NCBI GenBank assembly: GCA_010015655.1 | Contig: ML976786.1 | Location: forward strand, 1-64,000 | DNA length: 64,000 nucleotides | Source of the DNA: Bimuria novae-zelandiae CBS 107.79 | Lineage: Eukaryota > Ascomycota > Dothideomycetes > Pleosporales > Didymosphaeriaceae | Direction of reading: 5' to 3' | Made by a program: the position numbers and the translations under genes | Notes under the pieces: generated by a model | Told to the model about the DNA's origin: nothing | What the model saw: only the letters and a program-made list of their open reading frames with translations | Databases searched by the model: none | Shown: piece after piece, positions 13,068-23,999 of the stretch | Layout of the letters: every line of letters begins with the position of its first letter | How positions within the stretch are numbered: the first letter of the stretch is position 1

Positions 13068-13113
13068 GGGGTGTTGCATGAGTTAACGTGTTGCACGAGC
13101 TGCCAAGCTACGG
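13068..13113. repeat. Right terminal inverted repeat of Fot1-like element
   Basis: Reverse complement of 4670-4715 with two transitions; followed by TA at 13114. Confidence 0.9.
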
Positions 13114-13115
13114 TA

Positions 13116-14790
13116 CAAGGCAGGCGCCACACAGGCCCAAACCCTCACCAAAGCAACAAGCCCCAAAGTACACGCACAGAGCCGACAGCATATTCAAGCG
13201 TCGTCCGCAGCCTAAGGTAGTTCTCATCCACTGGGCCTTATCTCACTATAAAAATAACATCCTGTATGCCTTCCGTGTTCAAGCAGAGTCACAACTCATC
13301 GGGCGCGCCTGCCGTTTGTCTTGGTAGAGCTGAGCAGGAGAGCGCACCTCCTCCGCACAGGATGGAAGAATTCGAATCATCCAAAGAACGATGGGAGGGC
13401 CCAGCGAGTCCGCATGGTGCTCGGACATTGGTTGAGAATGGCAGGTGTTGTGCCCTGACTCAGTCGGCGTGTGCGCGAATGTGCTGATCTTACTACCCAG
13501 GTGGCGGGCGGACAGTTGATCGGTGACCTGTATTGGGTAGTGTAGTAGGTCAGGCTACAAGGTGGCTGATAAAAGCGATGCTACCTTGGGCGTTCATCGT
13601 GATCTTGACTGAGTGAGCATGTGAAGAAGAGCAGGTGGCCCAAGTGTGGATATTGATGTACCCGCGCCTGCCTATGTTACCGGCAAGCTGAGAAGCCTAC
13701 AGTGGCGGCGCCTTCTGTGATCCTCAGCGAGGGGTGGAAGGGTTAGGAACAGTTGGTGCGTGGCGTTATTGGAGATTGCGCAAAGCGTTGACGTGCGCTG
13801 AACCCGAAGTTGAGGATCATCCAGTGTGAATTTGATATAAGCTTTGGGGTAGGGTCGTTGTCGCCATGCACAGACGATTCTAGAATGTTTAGCCACTCCC
13901 GCGTCCGTCACCTGGCGTTTCTTAACCCTCATTTACATCGCACGCATCTCCCTGAGGCCCAACACCTGCAACCATCAAATTCATGCCTCCGTATTACGAC
14001 AGATCTGATAAACCTTCCCATCGGGTTACAGAACGTCAGTTCCTGCGAAAGGCAATGTCGCGAATCGGCGTTGTGGCGTGCTGACAGCGTCGTAGATGTC
14101 GTTCGAATCTAGCAAACGCACTGAAAATGTGCGAGAATAAGTAACCAGCCCTGATCATGCAGTGATTCTTGTTGCTTGTCGGATCGGAAACATGCTTTCC
14201 GCGCCCGTATTCGTATCCACACCACGGGGTTGGGTGTGTTGAGGCTGAATGGTCTGAGCGCTAAACTAGCTAGCTCGGGACGACGAGCGAGACAACAGAT
14301 GTTGACGGACACACCACTTCGTAGGATGCTGCATGGGCGAAATTGTAGGTGATAAAATGATAGTACAAGTGCTTGATAGCAGTACATGTTTGATTTTGTG
14401 CCAAAGCATGAGGTGTACACTCGTTAGTACGTCTTGAGCGACAAGCTGTTCCTGTCGTCAAAACCTTATTTGCACGCCAGCTCGGCCAGCTCGGCCAACC
14501 CTGCCGCACTCCCGCAACACTCTCTTATGGAGGATCTACTCCCAGGCTGTCGGTGCCTGCTAAAGCAATTGGCTTCTACTTAGACACCGCTCCAAGGGCG
14601 ATTGACTCAGGGATTAGATGTCCACCTCTTCATCGCACGAATGGGAAGGCTACCCGCTCGGGAGGCTAAAAAGGCGATCTAGAAACCATTGGAAGGGAGA
14701 CGCCGTTCTTAGCAAATGCTGAGTCGTAAATGCATGTCATTACCTTTGGTGTCCGTGCCCCCGCATTCGGATTGCTGGATAAGGCTTCGA
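13116..14790. other. Non-coding interval at island edge
   Basis: Normal-GC sequence with only short overlapping open frames on both strands, none with a recognisable domain or convincing splice structure. I see no gene here. The composition changes sharply at 13114, showing that RIP did not spread far beyond the transposon. Confidence 0.5.
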
Positions 14791-14797
14791 TGGGATG

Positions 14798-14806
14798 AAT
14801 ATATAC
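14798..14806 (+). promoter_or_regulatory. TATA-like box upstream of SAT4-type gene
   Basis: AATATATAC lies about 92-100 bases upstream of the chosen ATG at 14898. The placement is plausible for a fungal TATA box, but a chance match is possible. Confidence 0.3.
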
Positions 14807-14897
14807 AGTAATTGACACCGCTCGCTGCGTGCTCCATCTCGGCGTTTTGTTCTTCTGTATTCCTCAATCAGTCGATGCGTTTTTGTAGAGAGGCGTG

Positions 14898-16338
14898 ATG
14901 ATGCGGCAGTCAAGAAATTCCGAGGACGAAGGTCCTGTAATCGCACGCGTTGGAATCGCGGTGTACGTGGTGGCGGTCTTCTTCGTGGCCTTGCGGTAAG
15001 TGTGCATCTTTTCCAGACTTCTCAGCCGTGCTAATAGCCCAATAGCTTTCTCACTCGTGGGTGGCTTGTGAGACGGTACGGCCTGGATGACCTGTTCATC
15101 GGTCTGGCACTGGTAAGCCGACTATCTTGAAAAATGCGGGTTGAGCCCCGATGCTGACGCCGGTACAGCTATTTGGTGCCGGTGAGACAGTAACGTTGCT
15201 CTTTCAAGTCAAACACGGGCGTGGAAGACATTCCGATCAGGTGGCTGTAGGCGATCTCAACAAGATGATCATGGTAAGCTGGACCTTGGCTTGGCTCTCC
15301 CCTCACACACAGTAACTAACAAGTGTATAGTACAAGTACATTGGTCTGCTGCTGTATTACGTTGCGAATTGGGCCGTAAAGATGAGCATACTAATACTAT
15401 ACCACCGTATTTACTCGTTGCAGAAGGCACTCCCATGGTATCTTCGGAGAGAGGTGGTATGGGCTATGGCAGCAGCTGTGACGGCTTCGACACTCTCCTT
15501 CTTCCTAGTGGAGTCGTTCGGTTGCGTGCCAGTATCAGCCATCTTCGACCTGGACAACACGGAGAAGAGGTGCATAGCGCGGGGAGTGTTCCATTTCGCG
15601 CAGGCTGGCATCAACTGCTTCACCGACTTGGTTCTGGTGGTGTTCCCTTTACCATTACTTGGGCTCCTGAAGATCAGTAGAAGGCAACGTTGTATGTGTC
15701 CGTGTATGCTGAGATTTGTTCTCCTGCTAATAGATCTAGATCTCTTAGTGCTCATTTTCTCGATCGGTTTCCTGCCTCTCGTGGCGACGACTATCCGCTT
15801 ATGCCATCTTGTGATGGCCGTAAGATCGACAGTGAAGCCGCATCCGTACGGAGATCCAAGTTGGAAGCGGCGTTGGATCCCGCTCTGGTCACAGATCGAG
15901 ATCGATGTAGGCATTGTCGCCGCCTCGCTGCCTAGTTTAAACCCGTTGCTCAAGCAAATGTGGTCTGGCTTCGCGCACACCGGATCGATATTGCCGTCTC
16001 GAATACCCAGCCTAATAGAGTCGGGTACCAGGAACCTAGGAAGAGATGCCCCGAGTTTTCAAAAGCTCCCTAGCATCATATCATCGCTCCCGAAAAGGTC
16101 GGTCTCCACCCTCGGCGAGTTGGATCATGGGAAGCGACTGACGTGGTACGACGATGCGCGTAACTCGGAGGATCGAGAAGACGGTTGCAAGATATTCCCG
16201 GGCCCGTTCGACACGACGCAGATGGGAGTAGCGAGGACAGTCGACACGCAGCTGTCGCGGGCAGCGTTCGTGGACGTGCCTAGTTCACCCCGGAGAGACG
16301 GCTTCCTCGTGCCCTCAGAACCAAACGGTGCCTGTTGA
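14898..16338 (+). CDS. SAT4/Pth11-type rhodopsin-domain integral membrane protein
   Basis: Fungal seven-helix membrane protein of the SAT4 (Rhodopsin_dom_fun) family; some relatives are Pth11-like receptors, but most have no known ligand. The model has five exons: 14898-14995, 15046-15112, 15169-15273, 15331-15691 and 15749-16338, giving 406 residues. All introns are GT..AG and the reading frame is kept at every junction. Family marks are FLTRGWLVRRYGLDDLFI after helix 1, KMSILILYHRIY at about residue 108, an RC..G.F motif followed by NCFTDLVLVVFPLPLL, and EIDVGIVAASLPSL near the end of the helical part. The fourth intron (57 nt) has no in-frame stop, so a longer isoform is possible. The Ser/Arg-rich C-terminal tail is probably cytoplasmic. 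The upstream ATG pair at 14898/14901 fits the short N-terminus usual for the family. Confidence 0.85.
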
Positions 16339-17738
16339 CCAACTACGCATGTCAGTGAGTTGTCCGCGTTCAGAAGCACATCGCAATGTCCATATGCGAG
16401 GCCGTGGAGCATACCTTGAGTATTCGCGGCCCGTGTAGGTTCAAATCTGTCCTTGATTGTGGTCTATGGGTATCTCTCATTGGTTCCCGACAGCAGAGTA
16501 TGGTGGTCTCCGGCAAGGTAGTTACCCAGGTCGACAGCGCGCTGTTGTCCGCCCTCGATCGGTCTGACCTGCCTGGCTTCCTCCGAGCATTGATGGGACG
16601 AAGCAGCGCCGCTTTCGGGGGCCCGAGAGGCGCCTCAGGCAGTATTTGGTCTCATCGGGGCTGGACTCGCATCGTATCGTAGCGATGAGGAGGTAGAGGA
16701 GGCATATTTGCATGTGGCGGACGGTCGTAGCCCACTTAGCCGGCGCCTCTGCGTTTGCCAGAGGTATTGGAGCACCAATTCAACCTCCGAAAGCCCCGGT
16801 AGTGGTACCTCTTCAATCCAAATCTCCTCGAAGACTCCCGCACATCGTCATCCGGGATGTGTATCGGCATAGCTCGAGCTCGCGGCGCAGGGTGGTAACG
16901 CAAGGCTTCGGCGGCGACAAGGTGATGCAGCAGGCTTTTGTGCAGCACTCTTTCGTTTGTAGGCTCTGGAGGTTATTGGACGCTCAACGTATGATAGAAA
17001 CACATGCTGGTACGGGTGGTAGCGCAGCTCGGCACAAACGGTGAATTGTGGAGAACGGAGCCGGTGGTTCTAGCGCCTTGCCCGCCAAGCGGGGGAAAAG
17101 ACATGGAATTCCATCATTCAAACAGCGACAAGCCCCTTTGCCGTGTTCTGACAGGCTATCAACTATGTAGCGCCCCTGATATACATTCTTTCTAATGACT
17201 CTCTTGATGCCGGAGGTTGAGATGGCGTTGGTAAGGCAGACCTCGAACAAGCTTGGTGTTCCTGGGGCGCCCCGGATTTCGCTCCTTTGAGGCTCTGTGG
17301 CGCCAGCCTTATGCATCTCCACGGTTCGCCCCGCATTCACAGCTCCATATGGCTACCTTGCTTCCAACTTCACTCACAATCCGCACCGTATACCGCGGGG
17401 CAGGGAGTGCATATCAAGGGAGATATTCGTACTTCGAGCTCGGAGTGGCCGATGTGATGTTGCTCGCGCGGTTGATGCCTTCAATTCTCTCTCAAGGCCC
17501 TCGAAAGGGGAGCAGAATCAAGAGATAGCTACCAGAGGTATTGACTGTAGATCTCGGGAGCCATTGCTTGCGACATCTGGAGAAGCTGCAGGGGGGTTTG
17601 TCGGCTTCCTCTCTCCTTTCCTTAGGCCTCGCACAGGCCTTTGGCACCAGCAACGACGTGTAGAGGCCCTGATGGGAGGCAGTCGCGACCCCCCACGCCT
17701 TCCTCCCCAACCGTAGTCGATAAAAAGCGTCCACGCAG
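16339..17738. other. Intergenic interval, no gene seen
   Basis: Many short open frames overlap on both strands, none with a recognisable domain. This is taken as the 3' flank of the membrane-protein gene and the promoter region of the CBM gene. Confidence 0.5.
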
Positions 17739-17845
17739 GTTCGTTTCCTCCTTCTCTTCTTCATCCACATTCCCTTCTTCTCTTCTTCGTCCGCATTGTC
17801 TTTTCCTTCAACACCTAGGTTCCTATCACCGACGAAGCGTCCAAG
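17739..17845 (+). promoter_or_regulatory. CT-rich 5' leader of the CBM gene
   Basis: A pyrimidine-rich tract (TCCTTCTCTTCTTCATCC and similar) immediately precedes the ATG at 17846. Such CT-rich leaders are common just upstream of the transcription start in filamentous ascomycetes. No precise start site can be given. Confidence 0.45.
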
Positions 17846-20195
17846 ATGCAGTCGTGTGACTTCGTACAGTCATATTCTTCATCCTCCCGGGAAGCCGTCC
17901 CTTCGTCTGCAGGTCAAGAGGCGTCGGCCTCCTCTGCCTCGTCGGCGCTTCAGCAGCCGTTTTCTTCTTCTTTCTCATCGCTTCTTTCCCATTCTACTGG
18001 GGCATCTTCACCTAGCGTGTCTGGCGACGTCCGCCACACCGGCCGCGCAACCGTCAGTATTACTATCGATGACCCAGGGCTTCCCGTGTCCATCTGGACA
18101 TCCATCAGCAACTGGCAATACTCGCTCCCCATGACGGGCACTGGTAGGGATGCCACCGGCCGCCTAGAGTTCGCCCGCGAGTTCGACGGAATCCCTGAGG
18201 AGCCCTTTCACTACAAGGTACATACCGCTGATGGTAAATGGGTTATTGACGAGACAAAGCCGTTCAGTGAGTAGTCTCCGTTGCTCCGTGTGCATCAGCC
18301 GTGGATCAAACATCAATGTTCCTGCTGCACCTGGTGCATTCAGACCATCTTCGCAACAAGCTGATAGCTCGATAGGTCAGGACAAGGACGGCAACGTTAA
18401 CAACATCGCCTATGTGAAACATGCTTTCGATGAACGCCTGCCGATCCCAGTATGGGAGGCGCTCGAGAACGCCCAGACAGGTTGGTACTGCAGCCGTTGG
18501 TCGTGGTAGTGTTGTTAACAGCTGTACAGCGTCGTCTACTACTTCTCAAGACATCGAGGAAGATTTCGATATACCGCTGCTAAGGCACGAAACCTTCCAG
18601 CAATCTCCTCGCCTGTCTCCTCGCCTGGGCACAATCCAGGAAGAAGCGACCGAGCCCCCTTCGACGCAGGAGCGGGCGCGGTCGTACCAGCGCGCCTTAA
18701 TCGAAGCCATGCCCGGCAGCATTGCCGATGGCTTCACCCGAGCCTCAGTTCTCCTTCCTGCGAGAAATGCCAGTCCACCTAGTAAGTTTTCCGGTGCCCC
18801 GCTCAGGCGACAGGAGCATAGATGCTGACCGCGATAGGTGATCAAGGTAATACTTTCGACGAACTCTCACGGTTCCCCATCATGCGACACGAATCGACAT
18901 TCCAACGCGACGTTCGTGCGGCGGAGGACCAGGAGCACCAGCCTGACGAACTCGACCAAGCGCCGCTGATGCGGCACGAAACGATCTCGAACGGAACGAC
19001 TCTCGTCGAGGATAATGGGTCGTGGACGGGCGAAGATGGGGTCCATCACCAATACGCTGTTCACCACACGGCAGACTCAGAAGCAAGTTCAGAGCTCATG
19101 TTCCGAATGGACATGAGTTGGACAGGTGGTGCCCAACTTACGTCGTCTGTCTATAGCAATGACTGGGTCAGCGACGAGAGTGACCGCTCCGACTGGGACT
19201 CTCAAGCAATCAATATACGGCTTTACGGTCAACCAGGGCCATCAGCTCCTGTTTCGGGGGATGCCGTCGATAGCGAGCTCTACCGATCTCCCACGTTTAA
19301 TCACGAGGTAGCTGGCCAGGACGCTGACCAAAGATCTGACTCCAGTGAGCTTGATGATGCACCAACCCTTTCGCATGAGCAAACAGATGGCACGAGCACT
19401 GAGACGACGAGCGAGCGCTCTAGAGCCCAGCGCGCTTTGGACGGGGAAATACAGGTGTTGTCGCCCCACTTGACAAACTCGTTTTCAGTAGAGCGCTTGC
19501 GAGATGCCTTCAACGGTAGGATCTTTGGAGCGACTCGCGTTCCGCTTGAGGCTGAGAACGCATTCGGTCCTGGTGGTGTTCCTTTGATGACACACGGATC
19601 GTCTCCACCAGGCCTTCGGCTTCATTCTCGTGCAACCGGGATACCGCCTGCTTCTTTGCCTACCTCGATCAACCAACATGAGCAGCGCCGGGACGGTGCG
19701 GTCATCCGCCGTCGGCTCAACGCCCCACAGCGCCCAGCCACCTTTGACGAGGAAGACGAGAGATTGGACATGGGCGACGAGACTAGACGTTTCGGTATGG
19801 TTTTCGAGGACATAACGTTGCCGCCAGTTCCTCCTCCACAAGCAAATGTACCTCTAGCTCCCAAGGCGTCGTCTGTGAGCTTCCTGGAACCTTCAATCAA
19901 CCACGCCGGCTGTGGAAGCACGCGATGTCGCACTCCATACCCTTCAGGCAAGGGTTCCGACACGGGGGACAGCACTCGCGGCAACATCGCCCAGAAGATC
20001 TACCGCCATTTCTTCTCCTGCTTTGCGTCGCGTTACGCGAGGTAATCGCCTATATTTGCTATCCACTTCCATCTATCACATACTCGACATGTGCTCACAA
20101 CATTTAGTATCATTTTCGTGGGAATCGTTACCGCAGGAGCGGCGCTATGGTGGAAGATGGATCTGAGGCGACGTTATGTTTCATCCTGGGGCTGA
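17846..20195 (+). CDS. CBM48/AMPK-beta-like protein with PxxxHE repeats and C-terminal TM
   Basis: Five exons (17846-18266, 18376-18480, 18530-18781, 18838-20041, 20108-20195) give 689 residues with all junctions in frame. A Ser-rich start is followed at about 66-152 by a glycogen-binding CBM48/AMPK-beta-type fold: VSITIDDPG, VSIWTSISNWQYSLPM, FHYKVHTADGKWVID and DGNVNNIAYVK match its carbohydrate-loop and C-terminal strands. A long acidic, disordered region follows with a recurring PxxxHE motif (His at 195, 277, 306, 415 and 439, with a sixth degenerate copy at 512 lacking the Glu). The last exon adds a single membrane helix (IIFVGIVTAGAALWW, 662-676) and a basic tail, suggesting a tail-anchored protein with its CBM domain in the cytosol. 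Stopping at the in-frame TAA after 20041 (20043-20045) would lose the helix. Role unknown; glycogen or membrane tethering is inference. Confidence 0.78.
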
Positions 20196-20848
20196 TGTTG
20201 TACGATACATCGATCGAATTCGGCAGTCCGGTTGACTACAACACAAAAGTTCACTGTATCGGAAGGTCGCACGGAGTGCGTCTACACGAGTAAGGAGTCA
20301 GCATATATACCCCTGCACGGAATTCTGAAAGAAGCTCACATCTTAATGCATCTCCCATGCATTGTGCTAGATCCCTGACGGCTTGTAGGCATGCTCTGGT
20401 GATGATGGTCTGTTCCTGTAGCAAGCTGTTGCCCTGGGTATGTACTCTTGTCGTGATCCCCGCCGCTCCCGCTTCTCGCCGCGACTGTCCTCTCACTCAC
20501 CCATACCGCACCACTGTCGAGAGACATGAGTCTGGGTACCATCGGCCATTGAAATACCCGCCCGGGGGTAACACACGGTACTCAGACTTGTCCGAAGTGC
20601 GGTACATCCACCCCCGAATTTGGTTACGAAGTTGTTCAAGAGATAGTTTTCAGGCTGCAGGCTGCAGCACGGAAGAGATGGTCCAAAAGAGGCATAACAA
20701 GCTGGCTCTTCGTGGGCCCTTTTGCCACCACCCGATTTACGAGGAAGCTGGAGGAAGCGGCCGCAGTATGTCTTGGTCCTGTCATCTCGTTCCCACTCCA
20801 TGTATGGCCAAGGGACAATCTCACCTGCAGCGAACACACCGAAACGTC

Positions 20849-20998
20849 TTCATCTCGAGCACACGCGAGGTATCGCTGGCCTAGATTGGGTCTTCGCTCT
20901 GTCTCGAAGAGCAGAATGCGATCTCGTCCTTCCCGTTCTGCTAGTCGACACACCAAATGGTCTATTTGCCGAGCACACGCGAGGTATTGGCATCCTCG
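20849..20998. repeat. Short direct repeat with GAGCACACGCGAGGTAT
   Basis: GAGCACACGCGAGGTAT occurs twice about 120 bp apart (about 20857 and 20971), each followed by related GC-rich sequence. In the plus frame the two copies encode RAHARYxWPRLG-like peptides. The surrounding frame has no known domain. Confidence 0.6.
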
Positions 20999-21918
20999 TC
21001 TAGGGTGAAAATACCGCGTTATTATCTTCATTTTGTGGATGCCGACGTTTGCGAATGACCAGACGAAGCACTTTCCTCCGTTGTTGGAGCGGCTGATACA
21101 ACGTGTTTTTGGACGGTGTCGTACTCTTTGTCCATTTATATCAGAACCCATGGTTCTCATGGTCCTTCTTTAGTCGCTCAGCTGCCACGTCTTCGTCTCC
21201 GGACGCCCGGAAACCACGCGGCTCAACACGACCTTAGCCCCATTGCAACCTTGTCCCAAAATTGGCCGAAGGAAACCGCTTACTCAATCCGTCCTCCGAT
21301 GTTAGTGGGTTCAACGGTGGCCCTCGACTGGTGGGCGCTTGGTTGGAGTTGATAGGGTGTATCAAGTTCTAGATCGACGGCACATGGTGCGAGGTACCCT
21401 GGTTCTAGTACGGCTCGGGAGATGCCTGCGATGTCGAGTACGAGTGCTGTGTTCATTGAGTCGACGGGCTTGGGGGAGGGCCCCAACGTGCCCGCTTCAT
21501 CCCCACCGTGGGGACGTACCGCAGAAGAACTCGATTCATGCTTGCATCCCCCTATCTCCTCCGAGGACGGAGAAAGGCAAATTTGTCTAGCAACTTTCGG
21601 CTTCACTGATTCAGTTCCTTGACGAATCGAAAATCCAGACATTCATTAAGGCTACACGAGCCTGCACTATCCAACGCCACAGACCGCAGCGAGTCTATCA
21701 TAGCAAATCATAGACTCATGTGAGTATACACTCGCGGAAATGCTCGTCCTTGAAATTCCGCTTGCCATACTCCTCCTGCATCCTCGTGAAGAGGGAGCGG
21801 TTGACATGGCGAAGGGCGCGAAAATCCGACTCACCGAGGTGTTCGCAGATCTGGCCAAAAGGCACTTGAGCCCTCGTGCATAGGGCCATTTGTCATCTTG
21901 GAATTTTCGTTTTCCGTC

Positions 21919-22140
21919 TCACGACTTCGGCATCAACGTTATTGAAAATGAATGGGTGAGGCGAGGCGACAACACTTGAAGTTCCCCGTTTAAAGCGCGT
22001 TGATTTCTTCCCTGAAGGGTAGGGAGTGCAGCAACGTGTGCTGACACTGCCGGTGGTTGGTTGAAGGTTCCAGGAAGCTCACAGAAGACGCCTTGGGAGG
22101 TAGCGGCACGTTCGCTTGCCACCAGCTTCATCGCCGACAT
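21919..22140 (-). pseudogene. Inverted, rearranged fragment of the CBM gene
   Basis: The minus strand matches two parts of the exon at 18838-20041. The piece near 22110-22020 resembles 19840-19970 (sharing CCCAAGGCGTCGTCTGTGAG-like and GGAACCTTCAA-like sequence). The piece near 22000-21930 resembles 19430-19490 (RALNGELQVLSPRLTHSFS against RALDGEIQVLSPHLTNSFS). The two parts are in the opposite order to the intact gene and lie in inverted orientation about 2 kb downstream. No start, splice structure or CBM domain is present, so this is a broken copy. Confidence 0.72.
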
Positions 22141-22398
22141 CGGCCTAGATGTCGAAGAGAGCGAAAATGCGAAGACGGCGGAGCTAGGCGACCGCCTTGC
22201 AACGGCGAAACCGACCTAGACGTGCATCGAATCGAATCCGGTTGATTTACATTCTCGCTCTACAGGGCGCCTCCCGACACGGTACAAAAGAACTGAATTG
22301 ATGTAGTTGATTTCCTCCTGGGTGACAACCTTCGTTCTGCTCGCCGCTCCCACTCTTTACGACGGTCGGCTGTCCCACCAACATGCTCGAATAGTCGA

Positions 22399-22990
22399 AG
22401 TGGCTATGCGTTCCGCCGGGGAAGTCCGTATTTGGCCCGATCATAGGCGAAGCCATCGGCAGGCCATGGTTTAGGATGTGCGGCCAGTGTTTTGCTGGCC
22501 ACTCTCATCAGCCTATTATGTTTCTGCTTCTAGGGAAGAGTTGAGCTCGTAATTTGCGGCAACTTGTTCAGGTGAATTGACGCCGGGCGTGCCGTTGAGG
22601 AAAGCAAGTTGGCGGTAGGCAGCGGACTCGTTGGGCATGTGGAGATGATCGGAGGTGGCTATGTGCTCTGCCGTGGAAGTCCATCGGCAGCCCATGGTTC
22701 AGGCAGTGGCGGCCAGCGTTCTGCTGGCCGCTCATTTGCCTATTCTTTTTCTACTTCCAGGGAAGAGCGAGGTTGCTATGCGCTCCGCCGTGGAAGTCCG
22801 TACTCGGCATAATCATTGGTGGAACCATCGGTAGCCCATGGTTCAGGTTGCGAAGGCCAGCGATCTACTCTCAGCTCTCACCTGTCTCTTCTGTTCCTTC
22901 TTTTTTCTGCTTCCAGGGAAAATTCTGCTTCCAGGGGATATACAGATGGCTTCTGCTGGCCGCCCTCATCTGTCTCTTCTGCTGCTTCTT
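22399..22990. repeat. Degenerate tandem repeat, about three units
   Basis: Three imperfect units of roughly 130-250 bp share GTGGAAGTCC, CATCGGCAGCCCATGGTTCA, GGCCAGCG-TCTGCTGGCC and CTTCCAGGGAA blocks in the same order. They begin near 22399, 22650 and 22770. Units differ by indels and substitutions rather than only transitions, so they decayed by ordinary mutation. No coding function is evident. Confidence 0.6.
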
Positions 22991-23220
22991 GTCTCTCCTT
23001 CAACAGAGTTGCTAGATGACTTCTGCTTGAGGGTTGCGCGATTACGTCGCATTTTCCAAACTCACGGATGGGACTCGAATCCCAAGAGTTCCATTTACAA
23101 CCTGTCTTTCAAGGAGATCCACTCATGGCGGCGAGGTTGGCCTCGCGGGCCTCTTCACTTGCGATTTGTGCAGCGCGACGCTGCTCTGGTTGATCTTGCG
23201 GTCATGCGGCGAATGCCAGG

Positions 23221-23481
23221 TCAGCGAGTGCTGGTGTGCGGCCACCTTGTGAAGGTGCGCATCCTGCTCCGTAGGCGTGAACACGTACGTCTCGTCCTTG
23301 CATATGAGACCCGCAGGCTTCTTTTAACGAAGGTCCCGCGCCACATGTTGAAGGGCGTGCCGACATATTTGGATGTGAAATCGTGAGATTGCAGGATCTT
23401 CGAGAGACCGAAGTCGCAGAGCTTCATAAAGTCGTGGACGACTCCAAATTGCCTCCCATGCCGGGATCGGCAGAGATACAT
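23221..23481 (-). pseudogene. Protein kinase fragment (NIMA-like activation segment)
   Basis: The open minus frame contains FMKLCDFGLSKILQSHDF followed by TSKYVGTPFNM. That is the DFG motif and activation segment of a Ser/Thr kinase, close to the NIMA type (DFGLSK.IQSHDF.STYVGTPF.M). The HRD loop before it and the C-lobe after it are missing in frame, so this is an isolated remnant. It sits about 600 bp downstream, in minus-strand sense, of another kinase piece that should come after it in a normal kinase. Confidence 0.65.
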
Positions 23482-23999
23482 TGATTATCAAGCCAAGAGA
23501 CGCCTTATTAGGTTTGCGGGACACAAATGCCCAGGTCTCAATCCCATCATTCTCACCCGAGAAGAGAGCCCAACCATGGAAAGTTTAGCTGGCCGTGCAG
23601 CCTTGGGGCTGGTGATATCGGATGGCCGTAAAGCCGCATATTTATAGCTTCAGAGTTCCAGTCAGAGCGGTCGCTCTCGCGGCTGACCCAGTCCTGGATG
23701 ACTTCGTGGTGCCGGAAGTGGGGGGCCGGCCAACTCCAACGCTCCTTGTCCAGCTCCTCGGAACCCTCACTCGTGGTATCGTCCGGAATCGGAGAACGTG
23801 GGCCTTAGTGTTGGCCTCATCCTCAACCTCGCTCCAGGGAGGGGGGACGCGCTCCTCAGGACCCCGGAAACCCATGGACAAAAGAACCCACTCGGCAGGC
23901 AAGGAGTTTTCACTACCCTCGACCTGCTTCATGTCTCACCCACCAGTAGGCATTTATCCCCATGGCAGTTCGTCGAGAGGTTGCAGTTGAGGGAAGGCA

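Larger units (their letters stand above)
4670..13113 (+). mobile_element. Fot1/pogo-type DNA transposon, nested insertions
   Basis: The two ends form a 46-bp terminal inverted repeat (4670-4715 against 13068-13113) with two transition mismatches. They are flanked by TA on both sides (4668-4669 and 13114-13115), the Tc1/mariner/pogo target. The total span is 8444 bp. Subtracting the nested Copia element (5818 + 5) and the solo LTR (519 + 5) leaves 2097 bp, almost the same net length as the separate pogo-like element at 56447-58525. The right flank is the start of the normal-GC island, so this element marks the edge of the AT-rich block. Confidence 0.88.

Noticed and set aside
15411..15980. 189-codon minus-strand open frame
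   Set aside because: Antisense shadow of the SAT4-type membrane protein exon.
23070..23095. tRNA-like GGGACTCGAATCCC hairpin
   Set aside because: The loop is six bases rather than seven, and no acceptor, D or anticodon arms could be placed around it.
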